A stretch of DNA of 64,000 nucleotides from Sediminispirochaeta smaragdinae DSM 11293 (GCF_000143985.1 NC_014364.1:1178001-1242000), one strand, 5' to 3'. Shown: positions 41,400 through 50,654, numbered from the stretch's first letter. Notes: a model not told the origin generated them from the sequence alone. Numbers and translations are program-made.

Positions 41400-42902
41400 A
41401 TGGATTTCGATGAACTGATCGGGAATGTTTTCATGCTGGGCCTGCCTTCTTCAGTGCTTGACGATGTGGGAAAGGATGTTCTTGCCGCCGTCAGACCCGG
41501 ATCGGTCATTTTATTTTCCAGAAATATCGTTGACAGGGAGCAGGTTGCCCGGTTTATCGAAGAGATAACGACTTTTCTCGGATACAAGCCGCTCATTGCG
41601 ATCGATCAGGAAGGTGGTATTGTCACAAGGCTGAAAAAGGGATTTACCGTTTCTCCCGGCGCCATGGCTCTGGCCGCAACCGGCGATCCCCATAATGCAT
41701 ACCTGGCGGGAAAACTGCTCGGCCAAGAAATGAAGGCCGTAGGCATCGACTGGAACCTCGCCCCCGTTGTCGATATCAACAGCAATCCGCTTAATCCTGC
41801 CATCGGGATTCGCAGTTTTTCCGAAAATGCCGATGTTGTTATTGCCTATGCATCACAGTTTGCCGCAGGCCTTGAGAAAAGCGGCATCCTGACCTGCCTG
41901 AAGCATTTTCCGGGCAACGGCCGGGTTCAGGTTGATCCCCACCTCGATATGCCCTCTCTGGATATTTCCCGGGAAGCGTTGTTCCGTAATGAGATGCTTC
42001 CCTTTCTCTCTATTCCCGCTCCTTCCTGGATGCCCACCCACATCTATGTGCCCACATTACAAAGCCGCAGGGAGGCTGTTACCGTTTCAAGGGAGGTCCT
42101 GACCGGGCTGGTCAGAGACAAGCTGAAATACAAGGGGCTTTTGGTTTCTGATGATCTGAACATGGGCGGCGTGGCACATGTTCTCCGGGCCGATGACCTT
42201 GCGGTCGAGACCTTGGCAGCGGGTATGGACATGATTTCGTTCTGTGACAACCCGGAAAAGCAGCTGATGGCAGCCTCTGCCGTTGCCGGGAGAGTTGCCA
42301 GGGACGAAGTGTTTGCGGAGCGGGTAAGGCAGGCCTCGGCGAGGGTGAAAACGATGTGTTCCCTTCGTGACAGGGCGGACGGTTCTCGTTCCTCCCTTGT
42401 TGATTTTGAGGCGAACGGGCGAAAGATGGATTTCATTTCCCTGAAATCGGTGCGGCTTGTAAAAAATGAGGAACAGGCCGTTCCCCTTTGTTCCGTGGAT
42501 AATGTGTTCACCATGAGAAGCAGCCGACTTGTTCTCATTGAAGAGGGCAGTGAAGGAATCCCTGCGGTTGCGTCCCGTGCCGCCGAAAAGCTTTCCTGTC
42601 CCCTTTCCATATACGAAAGAACCATCACCGATGCAGAAGCGGCGGTTTTAAAGCGGCAGGCGAAGGGAAAGTCCAATCTTATCTTTACGGAAAATGCCCA
42701 TCTCGAACCGTCTCTGGTACGGTTCATCGAGGATCTGGCACAGATATCAGGCAGGCTTGTACTTGTCGCCCTGCGAAACCCATACGATACGGATATTGCG
42801 GGAATACAAAATGCGGTCGCCTCGTATGGCTATACTGCGGCTCAGCAGGAAGGGGTGATGAGGCTTCTTTTTCCGGGAGCCTTCGAGGAAGGTTGTGTAT
42901 GA
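41400..42902 (+). CDS. NagZ-like glycoside hydrolase family 3 enzyme
   Basis: The 500-residue protein is a GH3 enzyme of the NagZ type, which removes GlcNAc from GlcNAc-anhydro-muropeptides. The nucleophile Asp is in GLLVSDDLNMGG and the Asp-His dyad of NagZ is kept in VDPHLDMP. The normally strict KHFPGHG motif reads KHFPGNGR here, an unusual change. The N-terminal barrel is followed by a C-terminal extra domain of about 170 residues, as in two-domain NagZ proteins. No signal peptide is present, so it works in the cytoplasm on imported fragments. The stop codon overlaps the regulator start as ATGA. Confidence 0.85.
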   Translation: MDFDELIGNVFMLGLPSSVLDDVGKDVLAAVRPGSVILFSRNIVDREQVARFIEEITTFLGYKPLIAIDQEGGIVTRLKKGFTVSPGAMALAATGDPHNAYLAGKLLGQEMKAVGIDWNLAPVVDINSNPLNPAIGIRSFSENADVVIAYASQFAAGLEKSGILTCLKHFPGNGRVQVDPHLDMPSLDISREALFRNEMLPFLSIPAPSWMPTHIYVPTLQSRREAVTVSREVLTGLVRDKLKYKGLLVSDDLNMGGVAHVLRADDLAVETLAAGMDMISFCDNPEKQLMAASAVAGRVARDEVFAERVRQASARVKTMCSLRDRADGSRSSLVDFEANGRKMDFISLKSVRLVKNEEQAVPLCSVDNVFTMRSSRLVLIEEGSEGIPAVASRAAEKLSCPLSIYERTITDAEAAVLKRQAKGKSNLIFTENAHLEPSLVRFIEDLAQISGRLVLVALRNPYDTDIAGIQNAVASYGYTAAQQEGVMRLLFPGAFEEGCV

Positions 42903-43753
42903 ACGGATGTCTTTTGAAGGTAAAAGAGGCCTTTGACGATTTGAAACCTTCGGAAAAGAAGGTTGCCAGTTATATTTTGAGTTTTCCGGAGGAATCGGTG
43001 GGGCTTTCAGTGGGAGAACTTGCGCAGCGCTGCAATACCAGTAATGCCGCGATCATTCGCTTTTGCAAGACCCTTCGTTTTGACGGATATCGGGATTTTG
43101 CCATTCAGATGGCCTCCGACATTTCTTCACAGAAGGCCGAGGAAGATAGTTATACCGATATTCAGGTTGGTGATGATCTTGAAACGATCATAAAAAATGT
43201 ATCGTACAACAACAAGAAGTCCATTACCGATACCCTTCTTGTTCTTGATATCGAAGAGCTGAAAAAGGCCATTGCGGTGTTGCATTCATCCAAGCGTATC
43301 GATTTTTACGGCGTGGGGGCCTCGGGGCTTATCGCCCAGGATGCCCAGCAAAAATTTATGCGCATCAACAGGTATTCGATGGCCTACACCGATACCCATC
43401 TCCAGGCCACGGCGGCGGCCAACCTTTCGGCGGAGGACGCGGCTGTCTTTATATCCTATTCAGGAGAGACCCGGGACATCGTCGAAACCATGGAGATTGC
43501 GAAAAAGACAAGGGCAAAGACCATCTCTATTACAAAATTCGGGAACAATACCCTGAACAGCAAGGCCGACATCAAGCTTTTTACGGCTTCTCCCGAAACA
43601 AGCATGCGAAGCGGAGCCAGCGGTTCAAGGATAGCCCAGCTTAATGTGATAGACATCCTCTTTTCCGGTCTCGGCAGTATCGAGTATTCCGAGATCAAGA
43701 AATATCTTGACCGGACCAGAAAGGTTCGGGCCATAAAAAAATTCCGGGACTGA
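42899..43753 (+). CDS. RpiR/MurR-type transcriptional regulator
   Basis: The 284-residue protein has an N-terminal RpiR helix-turn-helix (SEKKVASYILSFPEESVG, then LAQRCNTSNAAIIRFCKTL) and a C-terminal SIS sugar-phosphate-binding domain with GVGASGLIAQDAQQKF and FISYSGETRD. MurR, the regulator of E. coli murQ, belongs to this family, and coupling to nagZ suggests it senses MurNAc- or GlcNAc-phosphate and controls the local murein-recycling genes. The ATG at 42899 overlaps the NagZ stop; an in-frame TTG lies six bases upstream. Confidence 0.88.
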   Translation: MNGCLLKVKEAFDDLKPSEKKVASYILSFPEESVGLSVGELAQRCNTSNAAIIRFCKTLRFDGYRDFAIQMASDISSQKAEEDSYTDIQVGDDLETIIKNVSYNNKKSITDTLLVLDIEELKKAIAVLHSSKRIDFYGVGASGLIAQDAQQKFMRINRYSMAYTDTHLQATAAANLSAEDAAVFISYSGETRDIVETMEIAKKTRAKTISITKFGNNTLNSKADIKLFTASPETSMRSGASGSRIAQLNVIDILFSGLGSIEYSEIKKYLDRTRKVRAIKKFRD

Positions 43754-43857
43754 GGACGGACCGCGGTTTGGTGGAGGTTCTGCAAATTTCATAAATCAGT
43801 CGACTGTACAATGAGGTCCGCTTTGCAGGTTTGCGCGGTCGATACAAAGGAGAGAGA

Positions 43858-45588
43858 ATGAAAAAAAAGATTTCTGCTGGACGCTTGATAATGACTATGG
43901 TCCTTCTGTTGTCGATGTCGTTTTTCGGCGCTTGTTCTCAGAAGAAGCCGTCTGACGGAGGGACTGCGGATGCCGCAGTTGAAAGCGATGCAAAGGACTC
44001 TGTCAGACGGGGCGGGATCGTAAACGTCACCTCGACGAAGCAAGGGGTTCTGATCAAGAATTTCAACCCATTCTCTCCGAACGCCTTGCAGTCGACCTTT
44101 GGATGTTTCTACGAAACCCTGGTTTTTGCAAATGAATATTCGGGAGAGGTAACTCCCTGGCTTGCTGAGCGTTACTCCTGGTCGGAAGATCTCAAGAGCC
44201 TTGAGTTTCATCTTCGCAAAGATGTGAAATGGAACGACGGTGAAGCTTTTGATGCCGACGATGTGATCTTTACCCTGGAGCTGGCAAAAGGCGACAAGGC
44301 CCTGGACAAGGCCGGAATATGGAATCAGGGGCTGGTCGACGTAAAGAAGATCGATGCCTATACGATTGATTTTACCTTCGAGGAGGTAAATACCACCGTG
44401 CTTCCCCAGATGGCCAGCCTGTACATCATGCCCGAGCATATATGGGCCTCCGTCGACAATCCCTCGGAATGGACGGGAAACGAAAACCCCGTGGGAACCG
44501 GCCCCTTTGTCTTTGACGAGGGCTCTTTTACCGAGCAGTCCTATCGTCTGAAGCGTAATCCCCTGTACTGGCAGCTGGGAGAAGACGGAAAGCCTCTGCC
44601 CTATATCGACGGTGTCCAGTATGTGGGGGCGACCGGCAATGCCCAGGCCCAAATGAAGATCATCTCCGGCGAGGTTGACTGGGGAGCCTATTTTCTCGCA
44701 AATATCGACGAGACCTATGTAAAGCGGGATCCCGATCACAATCATTACTGGCTGCCCGAGGGGAACATCGTCTACCTCAACCTCAACAACGGCAAAGAGC
44801 CGTTCTCGAACCGGAATGTCAGGCGCGCCCTTGCCATGGCCATCGACCAGAAAGAGATAACAACCATCATGAACTCCGGTGCGGTTCCTGCGGGGCAGGC
44901 CGGTGTAAAGACCGGATATCTATCCTGGGTGCCCGAGGATGCCGAATCATTTCGGCTTTCCTTCGATTCCGATGCTGCGGTGAGATTGCTCGAAAGCGAA
45001 GGCTATGCAAAGAATGCCAAGGGCATCATGGAAAAGGATGGAAAGGCGCTTTCCTTTGAGCTCTATGTTCCGACGGGATGGACCGACTGGATCACCGCGG
45101 TTGAGACCGTGAGCAACCAGCTAAAGGAGATCGGTATCGATGCCCGGGTAAATCAAGCTGCATGGCCTTCACCCTTCCTCGATAATATCACGACGGGAAA
45201 TTACGATATCTCCATTGACTACGTAAATTCGGGCTTCTCTCCCTACTATCAGTACAATAACATCCTGCCTTCCCGGCACTGGGCCCCTGTCGGTGAGGAT
45301 GCAACGGGCCATTCCCAGGTTCGATACAGGAACGAGAAACTTGATCAGGCCTTTTCGGCCTACCGCAGGACGGCAGACAAAAATGAACAGCTTGGTTACA
45401 TACATACCATTCTTTCCGCTGTCATGGAGGACACACCCCTCGTTCCCCTTTTCTTTAATCCGACCTGGTACGAATACTCCACCAGGAACTTTACGGGATG
45501 GCCGAAGGCCGATGATCCCTATACCGTTCCCAAGGCGGCCGGTATGGACAAGATGCCTGTGTTTCTTAACCTTCGGCCGAAGAACTAG
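43858..45588 (+). CDS. Family 5 ABC substrate-binding lipoprotein (peptide/oligosaccharide)
   Basis: The 576-residue protein has a lipoprotein signal ending FGAC and a long family 5 binding domain. The stretch GIVNVTSTKQGVLIKNFNPF and the length recall the oligosaccharide-binding branch (cellobiose- or xylo-oligosaccharide-type) more than classical DppA. The ATG at 43858 was chosen because it follows aaaggagagaga and starts the signal peptide; an upstream in-frame codon at 43831 is weak. Its position after nagZ and murR hints at GlcNAc-containing saccharides as ligand, which is unproven. Confidence 0.86.
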   Translation: MKKKISAGRLIMTMVLLLSMSFFGACSQKKPSDGGTADAAVESDAKDSVRRGGIVNVTSTKQGVLIKNFNPFSPNALQSTFGCFYETLVFANEYSGEVTPWLAERYSWSEDLKSLEFHLRKDVKWNDGEAFDADDVIFTLELAKGDKALDKAGIWNQGLVDVKKIDAYTIDFTFEEVNTTVLPQMASLYIMPEHIWASVDNPSEWTGNENPVGTGPFVFDEGSFTEQSYRLKRNPLYWQLGEDGKPLPYIDGVQYVGATGNAQAQMKIISGEVDWGAYFLANIDETYVKRDPDHNHYWLPEGNIVYLNLNNGKEPFSNRNVRRALAMAIDQKEITTIMNSGAVPAGQAGVKTGYLSWVPEDAESFRLSFDSDAAVRLLESEGYAKNAKGIMEKDGKALSFELYVPTGWTDWITAVETVSNQLKEIGIDARVNQAAWPSPFLDNITTGNYDISIDYVNSGFSPYYQYNNILPSRHWAPVGEDATGHSQVRYRNEKLDQAFSAYRRTADKNEQLGYIHTILSAVMEDTPLVPLFFNPTWYEYSTRNFTGWPKADDPYTVPKAAGMDKMPVFLNLRPKN

Positions 45589-45611
45589 ATGAAGCATAGA
45601 TAAAACAACTA

Positions 45612-45636
45612 CCCGACCTCTTTCCGGGAGGTCGGG
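45612..45636 (+). other. Intercistronic hairpin after the binding-protein gene
   Basis: A perfect 9-bp stem, cccgacctc (45612-45620) with gaggtcggg (45628-45636), lies between the binding protein and the first permease. It has no T-tract and most likely stabilises the upstream message, giving excess binding protein. Confidence 0.6.
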
Positions 45637-45655
45637 CCTTACGACAGAGACGCCC

Positions 45656-46642
45656 ATGAAATATTTTTTACGCAAATTGTTCTGGTTTGTTTTCGCACTC
45701 TATATTGCGGTTACGATAAACTTTATTCTGCCGCGACTGATGCCGGGAGATCCCGTTTCCGTTCTCGTAAACCGCCTTCAAGGGGTTGATGAAAACTCGA
45801 TGGAGGCAATTCGTGCGGCTTTCGGCGTGGATACCGAAAAAAGCATCGTTACCCAGTACTTCGAGTATCTCGGGAATATTCTCCGGGGAGATTTGGGCAT
45901 CTCCACAAGCAACTATCCTCACAAGGTGTGGGATGTGGTTGCGATGGCCCTTCCGTGGACCATCGGCCTCATGGGTATTGCAACCCTTTTCAGTTTTCTT
46001 ATCGGGACGGTGATCGGTATTATCATTGCCTGGAAACGGGAAACAAAACTGGCAAACGGTGTGCTCGGCGTCTTTCTGTTTATCCGTTCCTTTCCCTATT
46101 TCTGGTTCGGGCTGATATTGGTCTATTTTTTTGCCTTCCACCGTCAGGTCTTTCCCCTCGGCGGGGCCTTTGCCATAGGGGTGACCAGGGCCGACGGCTG
46201 GGCCTTTGTTCGATCGGTGATCTATCACGGCATACTTCCCGGTCTGACCATCGCCATAAGTTCGATGGGGTACTGGATGCTTACCATCCGTAACAACATG
46301 ATCAACGTCCTTGCAGAGGATTACATTGTCGTGGCCAAGGCAAAGGGGCTGCCGCTTGCAAGAATCCGGAACAGGTATGCGGCACGAAATGCCATCCTGC
46401 CTTCTGTTTCGGGCTTTGCCATGGCCCTTGGCTTTGTCATCAGCGGAAGTCTCCTGACCGAGATGGTGTTTTCCTACCCCGGGATCGGCTTTATGCTGTA
46501 TCAGGCGGTTCAGCAGCAGGACTACCCCCTCATTCAGGCAATCTTTCTTTTTATCGCGGTCTCCGTCATGGTCGCCAACTTTCTGTCCGACCTTGTGATC
46601 ATGTTTCTGGACCCGAGGGTCAGGGACGGAGGCAAACAGTGA
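45656..46642 (+). CDS. ABC permease, DppB type (second system)
   Basis: The 328-residue permease starts MKYFLRKLFWFVFALYIAVT, has six membrane segments and the EAA-type coupling loop around DYIVVAKAKGLPLARI. The downstream motif FSYPGIGFMLYQAVQQQDYP is typical of the family. It ends with a GTGA overlap with the next permease. It pairs with the DppC-like protein to form the membrane part of the second importer. Confidence 0.92.
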   Translation: MKYFLRKLFWFVFALYIAVTINFILPRLMPGDPVSVLVNRLQGVDENSMEAIRAAFGVDTEKSIVTQYFEYLGNILRGDLGISTSNYPHKVWDVVAMALPWTIGLMGIATLFSFLIGTVIGIIIAWKRETKLANGVLGVFLFIRSFPYFWFGLILVYFFAFHRQVFPLGGAFAIGVTRADGWAFVRSVIYHGILPGLTIAISSMGYWMLTIRNNMINVLAEDYIVVAKAKGLPLARIRNRYAARNAILPSVSGFAMALGFVISGSLLTEMVFSYPGIGFMLYQAVQQQDYPLIQAIFLFIAVSVMVANFLSDLVIMFLDPRVRDGGKQ

Positions 46643-47496
46643 TCAAGGACATGCTGAAACTTTTCATAGAAAACCGGAAGGCCCTGGCAGGAGTCATTAT
46701 TCTTGGGCTCTTCATTCTCATGGCGCTCCTGGCGCCACTTCTGGCACCCTACGGCCCCAAGCAGGATAGTGATGAGCAGGGGAGGTTTCCCCTGATGGCT
46801 GCGCCTTGCGATGCGCATCCCCTGGGAACCACCAATGCCGGTTATGATATCCTTTCACAGCTTATCTATGGCTCCAGGGTCACGCTGACCGTCGGCATTC
46901 TGACGGGACTTTTGACAAGTTTTATCTCCCTTGCGGTTGGCCTTTTCAGCGGCTATCTCAAGGGAGCTGCCGATGACGTCATTTCCTTTATCACAAATAT
47001 TTTTCTTGTCATCCCCAGCCTGCCGCTGGTGATCGTCGTTGCCTCGTATGTCCCCATGCGGGGAGTGGTGCCCATTATTGTGGTCCTCTCCCTTACCGGG
47101 TGGGCCTGGGGTGCCCGCGTCGTCAGGGCCCAGGTGATGTCGGTTGGTGAGCGGGAGTTTGTGAAGGTAGCGGAGGTAATGGGAGAGAACTCCCTTGTTA
47201 TTGTCTTTCGGGAGATACTGCCCAACATCATCTCGCTTGTCATGGCCATTTTCTTTACGTCGACAATTGCGGCCATTATCGGAGAGGCTACCCTCGAGTT
47301 TATCGGCCTGGGGAATGTCTCGACGGTAACCTGGGGAACCATGCTCTTTTGGGCCCAGAACAACGCCGCACTTTTGATGAACGCCTGGTGGTGGTTTCTT
47401 CCTCCGGGGCTTGGAATCGGTTTGCTCGGGACCTCTTTTGCGCTGATGAACTTTGCAATCGATGAAATCTCGAATCCGAAAATCAGAAAGAGGTGA
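46639..47496 (+). CDS. ABC permease, DppC type (second system)
   Basis: This 285-residue permease has an N-terminal membrane segment, the periplasmic motif HPLGTTNAGYDILSQLIYGS and the coupling helix EREFVKVAEVMGENSLVI in part. GTG is the start codon, overlapping the previous stop by 4 bases. The gene ends directly before the ATG of the first ATPase, so all four membrane and ATPase genes are translated as a block. Confidence 0.9.
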   Translation: MIKDMLKLFIENRKALAGVIILGLFILMALLAPLLAPYGPKQDSDEQGRFPLMAAPCDAHPLGTTNAGYDILSQLIYGSRVTLTVGILTGLLTSFISLAVGLFSGYLKGAADDVISFITNIFLVIPSLPLVIVVASYVPMRGVVPIIVVLSLTGWAWGARVVRAQVMSVGEREFVKVAEVMGENSLVIVFREILPNIISLVMAIFFTSTIAAIIGEATLEFIGLGNVSTVTWGTMLFWAQNNAALLMNAWWWFLPPGLGIGLLGTSFALMNFAIDEISNPKIRKR

Positions 47497-48474
47497 ATGG
47501 TGGATGATGTACTGCTGAGAATCACGAATCTTGAGGCAGGTTATCGGCTGCGTCAGGGAATGATACGGGCCGTCGACGGCATCAGTCTCGATTTGATGAA
47601 GGGCGAGTTCCTGGGCATTGCCGGGGAGTCGGGCTGCGGTAAGTCCACCTTGGCCTATACCTTGATGGGACTGCTTGAGGACAATGCAGAAATCACCGGA
47701 GGAGAGGTGCTGTTCAAGGGGGAAAACCTTCTTACCCTGTCCCGAAACAGGGCTAAGGAGATACGATGGGTCGATATCTCTATGGTGTTTCAGTCGGCCA
47801 TGAACGCCCTGAATCCCGTTCTGAAAATCAGCGAGCAGCTCACCGATACGGTTTTGACCCATCTTCCCGGGCTGACCAAGGCCAAGGCCCTCGATATGGC
47901 GAAAAAGGCCCTCGCCCTTGTCGATATCTCAGAAGACCGCCTCGATGCATATCCCCATCAGCTTTCCGGCGGCATGAAACAACGGGTCATGATAGCGATG
48001 GCCATGATACTGGAACCTGATTTGATTATCATGGATGAGCCCACCACCGCCCTTGATGTGGTTGTCCAGCGGACGATCATCGACAAGATTTCAGATCTCC
48101 AGAAGCAGTTCAATTTTTCCGTTATCTTCATAACCCATGACCTTTCGCTTCTGGTTGAGATTTCCGACAAACTGGTGATCATGTACAGCGGTCAGATCGT
48201 CGAAAGCGGTCCTGCGGAAGCGGTGTATCGGCATCCGGCCCATCCCTATACCAGGGGGCTGATGAATTCCTTTCCGCCTCTCAGCGGTCCCCTGCTCGAG
48301 TTCGGGGGAATCCCCGGTAGGCCGCCGAATTTTCTCGACCTTCCGGAGGGCTGCCGTTTTTATCCGAGATGCCCGCAGCGAAAAGATATTTGCAGGCAGC
48401 TTCCCCCCGAACTTTTGCCGCTGGATGAGGTTCATTCGGCCAGGTGCCACCTGCTAAAGGACGGAAACGCATGA
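47497..48474 (+). CDS. ABC ATPase, DppD type (second system)
   Basis: The 325-residue ATPase has Walker [10 protein letters not shown], signature LSGGMKQR, Walker [13 protein letters not shown] and the OppD/DppD-type C-terminal extension with CRFYPRCPQRKDIC. It works with the DppF-like protein to power the second importer. The start directly follows the permease stop and the end overlaps the next start as ATGA. Confidence 0.92.
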   Translation: MVDDVLLRITNLEAGYRLRQGMIRAVDGISLDLMKGEFLGIAGESGCGKSTLAYTLMGLLEDNAEITGGEVLFKGENLLTLSRNRAKEIRWVDISMVFQSAMNALNPVLKISEQLTDTVLTHLPGLTKAKALDMAKKALALVDISEDRLDAYPHQLSGGMKQRVMIAMAMILEPDLIIMDEPTTALDVVVQRTIIDKISDLQKQFNFSVIFITHDLSLLVEISDKLVIMYSGQIVESGPAEAVYRHPAHPYTRGLMNSFPPLSGPLLEFGGIPGRPPNFLDLPEGCRFYPRCPQRKDICRQLPPELLPLDEVHSARCHLLKDGNA

Positions 48475-49439
48475 GTGAAACGATACTCGAACTGCGAAAC
48501 GTAACAAAGCATTTTCCCGTACGGGGCCTTGGTCAGAAGCGTTTTGTCCATGCCATGGACGGTGTCAGTTTTTCTCTCAATCGTGGTGAGATTCTTTCGG
48601 TGGTCGGCGAGTCAGGGAGCGGAAAGACCACCACCGCCAAGGTGATCACGCGCATATACGAAAGTGATGCCGGATCTGTCGTGTTTCAGGGAAAGCCGGT
48701 CGGCGGCAAGCTGAAACATGACAAGTTACTCGAGTATCGTTCGCAGGTCCAGATGATATTTCAGGACCCCTTCGGAGCGCTCAATCCCACCCACACCATT
48801 GGTTCCATCATGGAGCGGCCCTTTGTCATTCACAAACTTGCAGGACGAAAAGAGCTCGAAGCGCGTATCAAGGATGTGCTGGTCCAGGTGGGCATGGATC
48901 CTCCCGAGCAGTATATGCAAAAATTTCCCCACGAACTTTCCGGCGGCCAGCGGCAGCGCGTCAATATTGCCAGGGCCATTGCGGTAGATCCGCTTCTGCT
49001 CATTGCCGATGAGCCGACTTCCATGCTTGATGTATCCATCAAAATGATCATCATGAACATGATCAAGCGCTTCAGGGATGAGAAGGGGATTTCCTATCTC
49101 TACATTACCCACGATCTTGCCGGAGCGCGTTATATCGCCGATCGTATCGTGGTCATGTACGCCGGCATGGTCATGGAGACCGGCCCGGCCGAGGAGGTGA
49201 TAAGCGGTGCTCATCATCCCTATACCAGGCTTCTGAAATCTGCCGCTCCCCAGCCCGAGGCGAATTTCAACAGGGCAAGGCTGACCACGAAGGGGGAGAT
49301 TCCCAGCCTCATCGACCCGCCTTCGGGCTGCCGCTTCCATCCCCGTTGTCCCATTGCCAGGTCCGAATGTTCGAAGCTGGTTCCGGAGATCCGGGAGGTT
49401 TCCGCCGGACATTTTTCCCGCTGCCGGTTTTCTTCCTGA
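48471..49439 (+). CDS. ABC ATPase, DppF type (second system)
   Basis: The 322-residue ATPase has Walker A GESGSGKTT, signature LSGGQRQR and Walker [13 protein letters not shown], with the C-terminal CRFHPRCPIARSEC tail. ATG 48471 was chosen because it overlaps the DppD stop and gives the standard family start; an in-frame codon at 48444 lies inside the upstream gene. It ends the second importer operon, 121 bases before the lacI-type regulator. Confidence 0.92.
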   Translation: MSETILELRNVTKHFPVRGLGQKRFVHAMDGVSFSLNRGEILSVVGESGSGKTTTAKVITRIYESDAGSVVFQGKPVGGKLKHDKLLEYRSQVQMIFQDPFGALNPTHTIGSIMERPFVIHKLAGRKELEARIKDVLVQVGMDPPEQYMQKFPHELSGGQRQRVNIARAIAVDPLLLIADEPTSMLDVSIKMIIMNMIKRFRDEKGISYLYITHDLAGARYIADRIVVMYAGMVMETGPAEEVISGAHHPYTRLLKSAAPQPEANFNRARLTTKGEIPSLIDPPSGCRFHPRCPIARSECSKLVPEIREVSAGHFSRCRFSS

Positions 49440-49484
49440 CGATTCCTTAGGTTTTTTTACTGTGTTTTCATCGAAAAATAATCC

Positions 49485-49513
49485 TTGACAGTAAGAAAAT
49501 TCAAAGCTAAAGT
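49485..49513 (+). promoter_or_regulatory. Promoter of the LacI-type regulator
   Basis: TTGACA (49485-49490) lies 17 bases before TAAAGT (49508-49513). The large inverted-repeat operator begins at the last base of the -10 box. Confidence 0.5.
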
Positions 49514-49545
49514 TAGTATAACGTTAAGCTAAAACGTTATACTAA
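49513..49545. promoter_or_regulatory. LacI-family operator upstream of the regulator gene
   Basis: Perfect 13-bp arms, ttagtataacgtt (49513-49525) and aacgttatactaa (49533-49545), are separated by 7 bases. Each arm contains the AACGTT core typical of LacI-family sites. Position just after the -10 box predicts autorepression of the regulator. Confidence 0.8.
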
Positions 49546-49560
49546 TGGGATAGAGGCTTC

Positions 49561-50580
49561 ATGAAGGTAACCATAAAGGATATCGCCAGAATGTGCGGCG
49601 TATCGGTAACAACAGTGTCCCGTGTGCTGAACAACAAAACGGAATCAATCGGTAAAGACACGGTTGTGCGAATACGAAAGAAGATTGAGGAACTGGGATA
49701 TCGGCCCAATTCCGTGGCGCGCAGCATGATCACCGGCCGGTCTCATACCGTGGGACTGGTTGTCCCCGATGTCCGCAACCCCTTTTTTTCGGAATTGGCC
49801 CGTGGTGTGGAAGATTTCATGAATAAGCGGGAGTATGGTGTCTTCCTGTGCAATACCGACAGCTCTCTTGATAAGGAGCGGCAGTACATCGATTTGCTGA
49901 AGGGCAAATTCACCGACGGCATCATCTTCACGACCCAAAATAAGAATGAATTGGGTCAATACTTTGGTAACTTCATCATGCACGATTTTCCCGTCGTCCT
50001 GATCGAGCGCTATATCGACGGTATGGATGCTGTTCCGGGGATCTACGTCGACAACCGGGGCGGGGCCGAAAAGTTGTGTGATTTTATCATTGGAAAGGGC
50101 CATCGTGGCATAGCCTGCATTGCCGGCCCCTTCCTGACAACCAACGCACGCTTGCGTCTGGAGGGGTATAAGGATTCGCTTCGCAAACATGGGATCGCTG
50201 TCGAGGATCGCCTCATCATCGAGAGTAACTACCGGTATAGCGGCGGCTATCGGGCCATGAAGGAGCTGCTCGAACAGCAGAAGGGGCGCTTCACCGCGGT
50301 TTTTGCCTGCAACGATTTGATGGCCTACGGCGCTTACAAGGCGCTGGAGGAGGAGGGGCTTTCCGTCCCCCAAGAGATGTCGCTTGCAGGCTTCGACAAT
50401 ATCAAATTCCCGGAGGTACTACGTCCCCGTATTACCAGTGTGGACCTACCTGCCTACGAGATGGGAGGAAAGGCTGCGGAGATGCTTTGTGCGATCATGA
50501 AAAAGCAGAAGCTCAGCGAGCTTCGCTATGAGTACGATCTTGAGGTGATCGATAAGGGCAGTGTTGCCGAGCCGCTGTAA
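49561..50580 (+). CDS. LacI-family transcriptional regulator
   Basis: The 339-residue protein has the LacI N-terminal helix-turn-helix VTIKDIARMCGVSVTTVSRV, a hinge helix with RPNSVARSM and a C-terminal periplasmic-binding-like ligand domain. It controls the sugar operon that follows, as shown by two matching operators at 49513-49545 and 50601-50621. The inducer is probably the sugar or sugar phosphate handled by RbsCAB and ribokinase. No clear Shine-Dalgarno precedes the ATG, although gaggc is nearby. Confidence 0.93.
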   Translation: MKVTIKDIARMCGVSVTTVSRVLNNKTESIGKDTVVRIRKKIEELGYRPNSVARSMITGRSHTVGLVVPDVRNPFFSELARGVEDFMNKREYGVFLCNTDSSLDKERQYIDLLKGKFTDGIIFTTQNKNELGQYFGNFIMHDFPVVLIERYIDGMDAVPGIYVDNRGGAEKLCDFIIGKGHRGIACIAGPFLTTNARLRLEGYKDSLRKHGIAVEDRLIIESNYRYSGGYRAMKELLEQQKGRFTAVFACNDLMAYGAYKALEEEGLSVPQEMSLAGFDNIKFPEVLRPRITSVDLPAYEMGGKAAEMLCAIMKKQKLSELRYEYDLEVIDKGSVAEPL

Positions 50581-50600
50581 ATTTTTTTCGCTTATTAGGA

Positions 50601-50621
50601 AAACGTTATACTATAACGTTT
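50601..50621. promoter_or_regulatory. LacI-family operator upstream of the sugar transporter operon
   Basis: A perfect palindrome aaacgttata (50601-50610), c (50611), tataacgttt (50612-50621) lies between the regulator and the permease gene. It contains the same AACGTTATA core as the first operator, so the same repressor should bind both. Confidence 0.82.
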
Positions 50622-50654
50622 CACTATGAAAATCTCTGTCAGGAGTTAAAACTT

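Noticed and set aside
46855-47862. Minus-strand open frame of 335 codons
   Set aside because: Spans two well-supported permease and ATPase genes on the other strand and has an unnatural His/Gly/Asp-rich composition.
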